22,067 nt of DNA from assembly GCA_030152225.1 (NCBI GenBank), contig JASLHL010000029.1:1-22067 (forward strand), in the 5' to 3' direction. Of this stretch, positions 15,131 through 22,067 are shown one piece after another (the first letter of the stretch is position 1; each line of letters opens with the position of its first letter). The notes below the pieces were generated by a model, which was not told the DNA's origin, searched no databases, and saw only the letters and a program-made list of their open reading frames with translations. This stretch comes from Flavobacterium sp. GTDB taxonomy: Bacteria; Bacteroidota; Bacteroidia; Flavobacteriales; Flavobacteriaceae. Position numbers and translations under genes: made by a program.

Positions 15131-17917
15131 TTAAAGCCATAGGTGTTCTTGTTTCACGCTAGGTTCTTGCAGTTGATTGACGAGGGCAAATGTACGTGCC
15201 TGTAACAGCTCTTTTCTTCCCTCTGGTGTACGCGTATAAACAATTCGATTCTTTCCCACGCGCTGTGTCCATTGCTGAGCAAAATGATTGACGCGTTCTC
15301 TATTGACTCCAATACATTCAGGTACTGCGTGATAGTCGGATTCACTGTCTTGAATAGGCAATAGCGTTTTGCGTTCTATTACATAGCGTGGATTTTCTAT
15401 AGGCGAAAGAATTTCCTTCATGCAAGAAGCAAAAATGTGGCTATCACGTAGGGTTGCTCCTGTTAAAGAACAAAAAACACCTCCGCCAAATTCCAATTCA
15501 CTAACAAGGCGAATAGCAGTTCTAGGTGTAGATAACAAATCAAAATGGCACAAGGTATTACACAAAGCTTCTCCAATTTGATGGACGTCTTGGCGCATAT
15601 CTCCAAATTTTCGATACATCTTATAGTACTTCCATCCCTTCCAACCAAAACGCAAGCCCAAGCCTAAAAAGAACGTCTGAAATACCCAATATCCTAAGGA
15701 CAGCAAGCTCAATCCGTGCAGTAAAATCCCCTTGCCCAATCCGATCATCTGGTAGGTAAAAAACAAAATGGCCGAACAAACAAGGCTAAAAAGTACAGCT
15801 ATAATCGTTTTATTGGTATAAAATCGCTTAGCTTTTTGAATATCTCGTCTTGCTGTAGGAGATGAAAAAGTCACGTTAACTCCCTCCGCCAAATGTGTTC
15901 CTTGTTGAATTGCATAGAGCCATTTATCCTTCAATTCACTTCGCTGTTGTGCGAGTCGAAAAGTCTGTTGATTTTGGGCTTCAACATAGTCCAAAGTAAA
16001 TTTTTGTTTGGGTTTTATCTCTTGTAATCGCGCTACTCCATTGGAGATATAGACCTTTTCTTTATTGGCAGTGGCCGAGATTCCAACAAAGGTTTGAAAT
16101 CGCCTGTGGATAATATCCCAATCTTTTCCTCCTGTAGTTGCAAAATCGTCAATACAGGCTAAATGCCAGATATTAGCTGTCTTCGTTGGTTCTTTCGGGT
16201 TCATGCGAAAGGCACGTCCACGCACTTGGTTGGACGTAATGTAGGCACCGATTGAACTGGCCATAATCAAGGAATTAATCGCTGGTGCATCCCATCCCTC
16301 TCCAAGTAATGCTTTCGTTCCAATCAAAATATGAATCTTCCCTTCTTCCACTAGCTGCGTTATCCAAGGAACAAGCTGTGCTTTTTGTCCCAAGGTTGGC
16401 TGTATAGCCACATAGTGCTCATCATACGCTAAGGGAGTATACGCCAAGGCCTCGCCTCTTACCTTGGCTTTTTGTTGCAAAGCCTCTAAACAAACAAGGG
16501 GAATCAATACTACGGAACCTGTTAATACTGCCAGCGAACAAGCTGGTATTTCCTTGCGACGTAGGGTCTCAAAAATAGACATGACGCCTAATTTCGACAA
16601 AACATCGGGTGGTGCTTGCGTGGTGCTATAATATTCTTTTTGGATATAATCCGTCAAAATAGCCATGCGCAAAGATTCACCAAGTGCTGCAAATTCAAAA
16701 CGCGCAATTTGGACGATACTCTCGAGTTTACTCAAACTGGATAGTAGAGCATCATCCCCTTTATTGTCTTGCACCAGTTGGACTTGTCGATAAGCAATTA
16801 ATCCTTTCTTTTTTAAATCTTGCGTCAATTCTTCTCTAAACAACTCATATTCTTTGACTTGTTCAAAAAAATCTCGCCCTTGAAAACAATAAAAATTGAG
16901 CATTTTTTCAAACCAGACCAAATCCAAAGGAGGTAGTTCATCTTGAGCTAATCCCAATACCTTTAGGTGTATTTTATCTAGATCCTGATCAACTTCTTTT
17001 ATAAAGACCAAACACGCCACATAGGTTGTTAGATTTTCGTAAATCCAATCCAAATGTGCCAAAGGCTGTTGCAGTAAGGGAATCTCTTTAAGGGTTTGAG
17101 CTAAAACACCGTCCGTCCTATACGTTGTGTAGCAGGTAAATACATTGGTTTTATGGGCTAATATCTTCTCTCGCTCCGCCTCTAATGGCAGGCTATAGTA
17201 AATAAAATCTTGATGGGGACATAAATCACCTACTTCTAACAACGTGGGTACGGCAATTTCCTCATCCACAGGTCCTGCTAACTCCATATAACGCTGCCAT
17301 TCGAAGTTAGTAGCTCCATAAGGAGGTGTTGCCGTCAATCCTACAACCGTTGGGTTGAGTTTTTTATCTAACAAATCCAATGCCTTCCACCATTCTTTGC
17401 GCAAGTGATGTACCTCATCAACTAATAAAGTTTGAATACCTGCCTTTTGCAATTTTGCAATTACTTCTTCTGCATGCGCATTGGTATAGACCGTGTTTTC
17501 TTCTACGATCACTTCTTCATCTCCCTCTTCGTCTTCACGTAAATAATTAAATGCTGCATGCAAGCCTTGGTAGGTGGAAACGGTCAAGAATTTCGGTTGT
17601 CCCAACTGTGTAGAAATCCATTCTGGCACATCCTCTACTTGTAAAAACAATGAACAAAAGCGATCAATCCACTGGTTCTTTACCGCTAGTGTAGGTGCCA
17701 AGATCAAGGTCGGTTTATTCAAACGAAGAATCACCTCTAACCCCAAAACGGTTTTACCGGATCCAGGGGGTGCAACCAAGTGCAACTTATCGTCATCTAA
17801 ATGCGTGTCTAGTTGATTTAACACTTTTTGTTGATAGTCGCGCCATGGATATTTAAAGGCAATGGAAGGAGGAAAATGTCTCAATAGGTTTGTTATTTCT
17901 ACCTTAAAAATAAGCAA
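15131..17917 (-). CDS. SF2 DEVH-box helicase/ATPase with C-terminal membrane segments
   Basis: The protein of 928 aa has a clear superfamily 2 motor. YPWRDYQQKVLNQL (23-36) resembles a Q-motif region, motif I is APPGSGKT (49-56), motif II DEVH (167-170), motif III TAT (195-197), motif V region GTKALLGEGWDAP (533-545), and motif VI QVRGRAFR (564-571). The two RecA-like halves are separated by about 330 residues, much more than usual. After the motor there are two strongly hydrophobic segments (about 703-726 and 731-755) and a soluble tail of about 170 residues with no domain I recognise. Membrane anchoring would be odd for a helicase. No ATG exists near the N-terminus; the frame opens with TTG at 17917 (TTG at 17884 is the alternative). 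It is divergent from the QISLF protein gene. A nucleic-acid or defence role is possible but unproven. Confidence 0.8.
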   Translation of the reverse strand: MLIFKVEITNLLRHFPPSIAFKYPWRDYQQKVLNQLDTHLDDDKLHLVAPPGSGKTVLGLEVILRLNKPTLILAPTLAVKNQWIDRFCSLFLQVEDVPEWISTQLGQPKFLTVSTYQGLHAAFNYLREDEEGDEEVIVEENTVYTNAHAEEVIAKLQKAGIQTLLVDEVHHLRKEWWKALDLLDKKLNPTVVGLTATPPYGATNFEWQRYMELAGPVDEEIAVPTLLEVGDLCPHQDFIYYSLPLEAEREKILAHKTNVFTCYTTYRTDGVLAQTLKEIPLLQQPLAHLDWIYENLTTYVACLVFIKEVDQDLDKIHLKVLGLAQDELPPLDLVWFEKMLNFYCFQGRDFFEQVKEYELFREELTQDLKKKGLIAYRQVQLVQDNKGDDALLSSLSKLESIVQIARFEFAALGESLRMAILTDYIQKEYYSTTQAPPDVLSKLGVMSIFETLRRKEIPACSLAVLTGSVVLIPLVCLEALQQKAKVRGEALAYTPLAYDEHYVAIQPTLGQKAQLVPWITQLVEEGKIHILIGTKALLGEGWDAPAINSLIMASSIGAYITSNQVRGRAFRMNPKEPTKTANIWHLACIDDFATTGGKDWDIIHRRFQTFVGISATANKEKVYISNGVARLQEIKPKQKFTLDYVEAQNQQTFRLAQQRSELKDKWLYAIQQGTHLAEGVNVTFSSPTARRDIQKAKRFYTNKTIIAVLFSLVCSAILFFTYQMIGLGKGILLHGLSLLSLGYWVFQTFFLGLGLRFGWKGWKYYKMYRKFGDMRQDVHQIGEALCNTLCHFDLLSTPRTAIRLVSELEFGGGVFCSLTGATLRDSHIFASCMKEILSPIENPRYVIERKTLLPIQDSESDYHAVPECIGVNRERVNHFAQQWTQRVGKNRIVYTRTPEGRKELLQARTFALVNQLQEPSVKQEHLWL

Positions 17918-17988
17918 GCTTTTTTAGGAAACAAAGCCTTTTAAATGTTTTTACGAACACAGTGTAAAGTCATATTTTTTTCATTATT

Positions 17989-18012
17989 TTGTACAACTAT
18001 CAATATTTGATA
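17989..18012. promoter_or_regulatory. Dyads in the divergent helicase/clamp-motif gene promoter region
   Basis: The 123-bp gap between the two divergent genes contains a perfect 8-bp palindrome TTGTACAA (17989-17996) directly followed by TATCAA-tat-TTGATA (17998-18012). AATATTTG inside the latter differs by one base from the -7 consensus, so it may be the plus-strand promoter and the dyad its operator. Shared control of both genes is possible. Confidence 0.3.
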
Positions 18013-18040
18013 CGACTAAACTGGCTTTCCCATAATTACA

Positions 18041-19222
18041 ATGACGACAAAAATTCAATTCAAATTAAGTAATGATGTCCTTCTTACTGTTATTCAGATG
18101 GTTGAAAAAACAGATGACTATATTGTACGATCAATAAAGGATGCTTTATTGGTTAGTATAAAAGAAGATCTGATTGCTAAACTGGAAGACAAAGCCAAAA
18201 ATATTCAGAAGCAAATATCAATTTTAGACCACAATAAGAAGCATGCGATCGTTTTAAAGTACCACGAAGCCTATACGATGTATAAGCTTTTGGAGCTCGT
18301 TTACGAAAAAGAGACCTTCGCAGATCATCCGCATATCAAAAAAATCAAACGCCTTTTGGTGGACCTCGAAAATAAAGTAGAAAGCTTTACCACCGAAAAT
18401 GAAGCAATTGAAACGACACAAACAGCTACACCTGTTGTTCCCGCTTTTCCTAGTTTAGGCGTTAATGAAATTATCATTGAAGAAGCCACGATTTTAGACT
18501 ACGAAGGAAATGAAGAACTTCAGGCTGATCCCTTAGAAGAGGAAGAGGATCCCATACTAGACCCTACGGTGGATGTTAATGAAATTATGGTGAAGAATTA
18601 CTCCATTTTTGATATTTTGGAAGAAACAGATCCTGCAACACTTCCCATCGAAGAGCCCCACAGCTTGTCTATAGAGGTAGTTGCTGCTGAAACTGTAATA
18701 GATCCAGTACCACCTCAGTCAAACGAATACAATACTTTTGAAGCCGAAACTAGATCAACAGAAGCAGCTAATACTCCAGGGGAGGAGAAACCTATGGAGG
18801 AAGTCGAAACGGCTCCAATACAAGAGGGTTTCCTAGCAGAAGAGGAAGTAACGGCTGCGCAATTAACGCAAATCCCAGCGGAAGAAATTCTACTAGCTAC
18901 AGACGAAGATGTAGCTTTAGAAGAACCAACCCCTACTATAGAACCTACACACCAACAAGAAGAATCTGTTCCCTCTTGGGCACAACAACCTTCTACTCCT
19001 ATTTTTGATGGTATTGTGACCAAAACATCCATCTGCATCGAACCGGAAGACGGTGTTATCACATCACCCATAGAACTCGAAGAGGAAGAAACACTCGATC
19101 TCTTTGAAGGTGAAATTCTTTCCATTCCCTCCCAAGAAGAAAAGGTAGAGAAAGAAGGAAAGAAAGAAAAAAAGAAACCCGCAAAGGACAATAGTCAACA
19201 AGGACAGATTAGTCTTTTCTAA
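18041..19222 (+). CDS. Acidic, largely disordered protein with C-terminal sliding-clamp-binding motif (hypothetical)
   Basis: I do not recognise the family. The protein of 393 aa has a helical N-terminal part (about 1-118; VLLTVIQMVEKTDDYIVRSIKDALLVSI, then a possible coiled segment around 42-60 and 100-115). A long Glu/Pro/Thr-rich region of low complexity (about 119-365) is probably disordered. A lysine-rich patch follows (KEGKKEKKKPAKD, 371-383), and the last residues are GQISLF. QISLF (389-393) fits the bacterial beta-clamp-binding consensus QL(S/D)LF, with I for L at the second position. A short motif VNEI followed by acidic and I-(L/F)-D residues occurs at 141 and 179. Inference: the helical head binds a partner and the acidic linker tethers it to DnaN. 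The gene has its own terminator and lies divergent to the helicase. Confidence 0.75.
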   Translation: MTTKIQFKLSNDVLLTVIQMVEKTDDYIVRSIKDALLVSIKEDLIAKLEDKAKNIQKQISILDHNKKHAIVLKYHEAYTMYKLLELVYEKETFADHPHIKKIKRLLVDLENKVESFTTENEAIETTQTATPVVPAFPSLGVNEIIIEEATILDYEGNEELQADPLEEEEDPILDPTVDVNEIMVKNYSIFDILEETDPATLPIEEPHSLSIEVVAAETVIDPVPPQSNEYNTFEAETRSTEAANTPGEEKPMEEVETAPIQEGFLAEEEVTAAQLTQIPAEEILLATDEDVALEEPTPTIEPTHQQEESVPSWAQQPSTPIFDGIVTKTSICIEPEDGVITSPIELEEEETLDLFEGEILSIPSQEEKVEKEGKKEKKKPAKDNSQQGQISLF

Positions 19223-19233
19223 CACATACAACC

Positions 19234-19268
19234 AGAGGATGTCTAAACCAGTCATCCTCTTTTTTTTA
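19234..19268 (+). terminator. Intrinsic terminator after the clamp-motif gene
   Basis: AGAGGATG (19234-19241) and CATCCTCT (19253-19260) form a perfect 8-bp stem with an 11-nt loop, followed directly by a T run. It lies 11 bp after the stop codon at 19222. Confidence 0.85.
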
Positions 19269-19365
19269 TACAAAAAAAAACGCCCTCTCTTTCGCTATAA
19301 CACACGTCTTCAACCCTTTCCAAATAAATCTCTCTAGTTATCTGTCGAAAAATATTTATTTTTTA

Positions 19366-19373
19366 TATCTTTG
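19366..19373 (+). promoter_or_regulatory. Promoter -7 element of the ABC-F gene
   Basis: TATCTTTG is an exact TAnnTTTG match. Transcription would start near 19380, which leaves an unusually long leader of about 213 nt before the ABC-F ATG at 19593. Between 19269 and 19365 I see only AT-rich DNA without features. Confidence 0.6.
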
Positions 19374-19379
19374 CATCAG

Positions 19380-19592
19380 TAGTAACGAATAAATAATCGA
19401 ATGGATATATAAATAAGTATTTCGTTTTAGTAGTATCAGTTGTACCCGACTGATAGGAGCAAACCTATTTTACTGGTGTCTATCTTCTAGACCCACAATA
19501 CTTATTTATTTATGTGAATTTTACTCCAAGACCGTGAGTAGTGGTATACGGGCCACAAGTATGTATACTCATTAATCTTACTTTTGATTATT
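19380..19592 (+). promoter_or_regulatory. Structured 5' leader of the ABC-F gene, candidate attenuator or riboswitch
   Basis: A 13-bp perfect stem (19409-19421 with 19497-19509) encloses two further hairpins: TATCAGT/ACTGATA (19434-19440, 19449-19455) and GTCTA/TAGAC (19478-19482, 19488-19492, extended by GG/CC with one bulge). This makes a three-way junction. Downstream, GAGTA (19536-19540) can pair either with TACTC at 19522-19526 or with TACTC at 19566-19570, so two exclusive folds exist near the start codon. Tiny ORFs lie within it: MDI (ATG at 19401), a start-stop ATGTGA (19512-19517) and MYTH (19561-19575), the last ending 17 nt before the ATG. ABC-F genes of the antibiotic-resistance group are often controlled by such leaders through ribosome stalling. 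It matches no named RNA family that I recognise. Confidence 0.5.
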
Positions 19593-21182
19593 ATGTCTAT
19601 CGTTATAAAAAACTTATCCTACGCGCATTCGGATAAAACTCCCTTATTTCATCAAGTAAACCTGGTGTTGAACAAAGGCGAAAAAGCCAATTTAATTGGA
19701 GCCAATGGCACGGGAAAAAGCACCCTATTAAAACTTATCGCAACGGCAGAGCTTCCAGCCATTCAATTGGATGGAACAGCTTACTATTTGCCACAGATCA
19801 ACGCCAATCAAACCGTTGTACAAACTATACAGGAAGCCTTGGCTATCGACAAAAAAATAGAAGCGTTACATCGTATTTTACAAGGTTCGATTGACGAACA
19901 AGATTATATCGATCTAAATGACGATTGGCTAATCGAAGAAAAAATAGCGCAAGCCTTACAGTATTGGCAATTGGAGGAAAAAGATCTAACCCAACCGATG
20001 AATCAGCTCAGTGGAGGGCAACAGATGCGGGTCTACTTTGCGTCTATCCACATTCACCAGCCCGATGTACTCTTGTTAGATGAACCCACCAATCACATCG
20101 ACCAAGATACCCGACAGTTGTTGTTCCACTTTTTGGATCAATACAAAGGTACCGTGTTAGTGGTGAGTCACGATATGGAACTTTTAAATCGACAAGCCCT
20201 CACCTTTGAAATTACCCCTCATGGCATTCAGCAATACAAGGGAAATTACGATTTCTACAAGGTTCAAAAACAAGAGGAATTAACAACCTTACAGCACAAA
20301 ATAGACGTGCTGAACAAGGACTTGAAAAGCGTTAAAGTCGAACAACAGAAGCTGTTACAAAAACAACAAAAAGCAGTAGGGCAAAATAAAAAAGCAGAAC
20401 AAAAAGGCGGATTGCCAAAGATTGTAATCAATACCTTAAAAAATGCAGCAGAAAACAGCAGTGCCAAAAGCACTGAAGTTCAAACTGCCAAACAAGCGAA
20501 ACTACAGGAAGAACTTTGGCATGTAAAAGATCAACTGGAACAGGCTAAACCCTTTCAGTTGCATTTCAATGACTCCAATCTTCATGTAAATAAAGTTCTT
20601 TTTCAAGGCAAGGATCTCAATTTTCAATATGATACGGCCAAAGAACCCGTTTGGACGGATCCACTACAGATTGAAATTCGAAGTGGAGAACGAATCTTAA
20701 TCGAAGGAAAAAACGGTTCAGGAAAGTCGACGTTATTACACCTATTGGTTGGACATCTTCAACCGACCTCGGGTCAACTTGAGCGATTAACGTCTCGAAT
20801 CGTATACTTGGATCAATTTTACTCCCTTTTGGATCAAACCAAAACAGTACTTGAACAAGCCCAAGCTTTTAACCTCCGCTTACTCGATGAGGCAAGTTTA
20901 AAAAACACCTTGTTTCAGTATGGCTTTCAGCCTGTCATTTGGAGTAAACCCATCACCCAGTTAAGTGGTGGAGAGTGTTTGCGTCTGACTATTTGCTGTT
21001 TGAATCTATCCCTGGATACAATAGATGCCTTAGTGCTAGATGAACCGAGTAACAACTTGGACATTTTTGGTTTAGAAAGCTTGTATCAGGCCTTGAGCAC
21101 CTATAAAGGCACAATTGTATTTGTGTCCCATGATGTCAATTTACGCCAAGCTATTCAGCCGAATCGCATCGTCCAGCTGTAG
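19593..21182 (+). CDS. ABC-F family ATPase (ribosome-associated, two ATP-binding cassettes)
   Basis: The protein of 529 aa has two ABC cassettes and no transmembrane segment. Cassette 1 has Walker A GANGTGKS (36-43), signature LSGGQQ (139-144) and Walker B LLLDEP (160-165). Cassette 2 has Walker A GKNGSGKS (372-379), signature LSGGE (457-461) and Walker B VLDEPSNNLD (481-490). The charged, helical linker between them (about 225-320, including KGGLPKIVINTLKNAAE) corresponds to the P-site tRNA interaction motif region of ABC-F proteins. Members bind the ribosomal E site and either resolve stalled ribosomes or protect against ribosome-targeting antibiotics. The resistance and housekeeping groups cannot be told apart here. 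I place the start at the ATG 19593; upstream in-frame codons are ATT. The long structured leader supports regulated expression. A shared terminator follows at 21250. Confidence 0.9.
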   Translation: MSIVIKNLSYAHSDKTPLFHQVNLVLNKGEKANLIGANGTGKSTLLKLIATAELPAIQLDGTAYYLPQINANQTVVQTIQEALAIDKKIEALHRILQGSIDEQDYIDLNDDWLIEEKIAQALQYWQLEEKDLTQPMNQLSGGQQMRVYFASIHIHQPDVLLLDEPTNHIDQDTRQLLFHFLDQYKGTVLVVSHDMELLNRQALTFEITPHGIQQYKGNYDFYKVQKQEELTTLQHKIDVLNKDLKSVKVEQQKLLQKQQKAVGQNKKAEQKGGLPKIVINTLKNAAENSSAKSTEVQTAKQAKLQEELWHVKDQLEQAKPFQLHFNDSNLHVNKVLFQGKDLNFQYDTAKEPVWTDPLQIEIRSGERILIEGKNGSGKSTLLHLLVGHLQPTSGQLERLTSRIVYLDQFYSLLDQTKTVLEQAQAFNLRLLDEASLKNTLFQYGFQPVIWSKPITQLSGGECLRLTICCLNLSLDTIDALVLDEPSNNLDIFGLESLYQALSTYKGTIVFVSHDVNLRQAIQPNRIVQL

Positions 21183-21249
21183 ATTCAATCTTAACGAAAT
21201 ACTTGATTTAAGATGCAATTACACCGGATACAGAAGAATGAAAGTATAA

Positions 21250-21279
21250 AAAAAGGGAGGCTTCATCGTCTCCCTTTTT
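21250..21279. terminator. Bidirectional terminator between the ABC-F gene and the convergent TPR-like gene
   Basis: AAAAAGGGAG (21250-21259) and CTCCCTTTTT (21270-21279) pair perfectly over 10 bp with a 10-nt loop that can pair further at its base. A-rich and T-rich flanks serve both strands. It ends 2 bp before the stop codon of the minus-strand gene and lies 67 bp after the ABC-F stop. Confidence 0.8.
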
Positions 21280-21281
21280 AA

Positions 21282-22067
21282 TTATAATGCAGCAATTTCC
21301 GTTGTGTAATTGGCATTTTTATTACGTGCATCAAAACGCGTAGCAAATGCTTCTGCTTGTTGTTTGAAGTAGGTATAAAGCTCCTCTAAATCGTATATAC
21401 CACTTTCTTTATAGTAAGGCAATTGAGGAGATAGTTGCAATTCTCTTTTTCCTCCTTGCTTCATAATAGGCAACATATAACGGGCGAAGTTGTAACGGTG
21501 AATATCTTCTGCATCGATATCCCAAGTAGCAATACGCTCAAAGATAGACCAGGTTTCTGGGTGATTAATCGCATGCATATACGACATCAACAATCCCATA
21601 GAATAGCCTACCGAACTGTCATATTGATCATGGGCTTCATATTCTTCGATGGCTTTATCGAAGTATTTTGCAGCTCCTGCTGCATCACCTGCCACCCAAG
21701 AATAGTACGTCAAGCTACAAAAAGTTTGAAAAGGCATGGAATAACACGTCAACTTCTTGTGAATTAAGTCTTGCGCTTTAATGATTGCATCGTCCAGTTT
21801 TCCTTGAAACAACAACAATTCCACTTCGGTATCTAACTCACAAGCAGAACAATTAGTCATATCGTCTACTAATGCGGCATTCGCTGCATCAATGTAGGTT
21901 TTGGCTAAATCGTAATCGCGCAAATGGAAAGCCAATCCCGTCATTACATTGTGATAGGCACGGGAGCTGAAACCATTTTTCTCTAACCTGCGTTTGAGGT
22001 CTTCTCCAATTTTTTCGATTTCCTCTAATGGAATCAGTGCACTGCGGTAGGCTGAGCAAAACATCCA
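21282..22067 (-). CDS. Helical-repeat (TPR-like) protein, N-terminus cut by window edge
   Basis: The frame stays open to the right edge: the codon before the methionine at 22064 is TGG, so the true start lies outside. About 261 residues are visible. Helix pairs with TPR-like spacing are seen, for example YHNVMTGLAFHLRDYDLAKTYIDAANAAL (37-65), LDTEVELLLFQGKLDDAIIKAQDLI (77-101) and FCSLTYYSWVAGDAAGAAKYFDKAIEEYE (115-143), with the typical small residues (G/A) between helices. A CSAC pair (C72, C75) is present. No signal peptide or membrane helix is visible in this part. Such proteins are protein-interaction scaffolds; I cannot assign a function. It converges on the ABC-F gene and shares its terminator. 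Confidence 0.6.
   Translation of the reverse strand, partial: WMFCSAYRSALIPLEEIEKIGEDLKRRLEKNGFSSRAYHNVMTGLAFHLRDYDLAKTYIDAANAALVDDMTNCSACELDTEVELLLFQGKLDDAIIKAQDLIHKKLTCYSMPFQTFCSLTYYSWVAGDAAGAAKYFDKAIEEYEAHDQYDSSVGYSMGLLMSYMHAINHPETWSIFERIATWDIDAEDIHRYNFARYMLPIMKQGGKRELQLSPQLPYYKESGIYDLEELYTYFKQQAEAFATRFDARNKNANYTTEIAAL

Noticed and set aside
18715..19191. 158-codon minus-strand frame opposite the clamp-motif gene
   Set aside because: Serine-rich antisense shadow of the Glu-rich coding sequence; no start context or domain.

Overview
The window looks like chromosomal DNA of a Flavobacteriaceae (Bacteroidota) organism, plausibly Myroides-like. The DNA is AT-rich and ribosome binding sites are weak or absent. 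Promoters match the Bacteroidota -7 element TAnnTTTG. The two receptor-like proteins carry the carboxypeptidase-regulatory, plug and beta-barrel layout typical of this phylum. The genus guess is an impression from the proteins, not a result.

Layout. (1) 1-339, minus: N-terminal part of a polyprenyl diphosphate synthase that runs off the left edge. (2) 656-6851, plus: a four-gene efflux operon (TetR regulator, TolC-like outer-membrane channel, HlyD-type adaptor, 1053-aa RND pump). It starts from a TATATTTG promoter next to a clean inverted repeat that is probably the TetR operator, and it ends in a strong hairpin terminator. (3) 6992-9040, plus: an AraC-family regulator, then a solitary KAS III (fabH). 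A perfect 40-bp palindrome closes fabH and probably also terminates the convergent XRE gene. (4) 9132-9649: a small XRE regulator (minus) faces a promoter-to-terminator unit of about 110 nt (plus) that looks like a small RNA or leader-peptide transcript. (5) 9792-14772, plus: two tandem paralogous TonB-dependent-receptor-like beta-barrel proteins. A 220-bp spacer rich in DnaA-box-like 9-mers separates them, and a heptamer tandem array spans the stop codon of the second. (6) 15131-17917, minus: an unusual SF2 DEVH helicase with two predicted membrane helices in its C-terminal part. Divergent to it, 18041-19222 (plus) encodes an acidic, mostly disordered protein ending in QISLF, a near-perfect sliding-clamp-binding motif. 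(7) 19380-21182, plus: an ABC-F translation-type ATPase behind a long structured leader with alternative stems and tiny upstream ORFs. (8) 21282-22067, minus: a helical-repeat (TPR-like) protein cut by the right edge.

Working together. The efflux operon is one functional unit, a tripartite pump with its own repressor. The remaining genes are mostly single-gene transcripts. The items most worth following are the DnaN-tethering candidate facing a membrane-anchored helicase, the structured ABC-F leader, the small RNA opposite the XRE gene and the DnaA-box-like cluster. No rRNA, tRNA, CRISPR array, insertion sequence or phage gene was seen.
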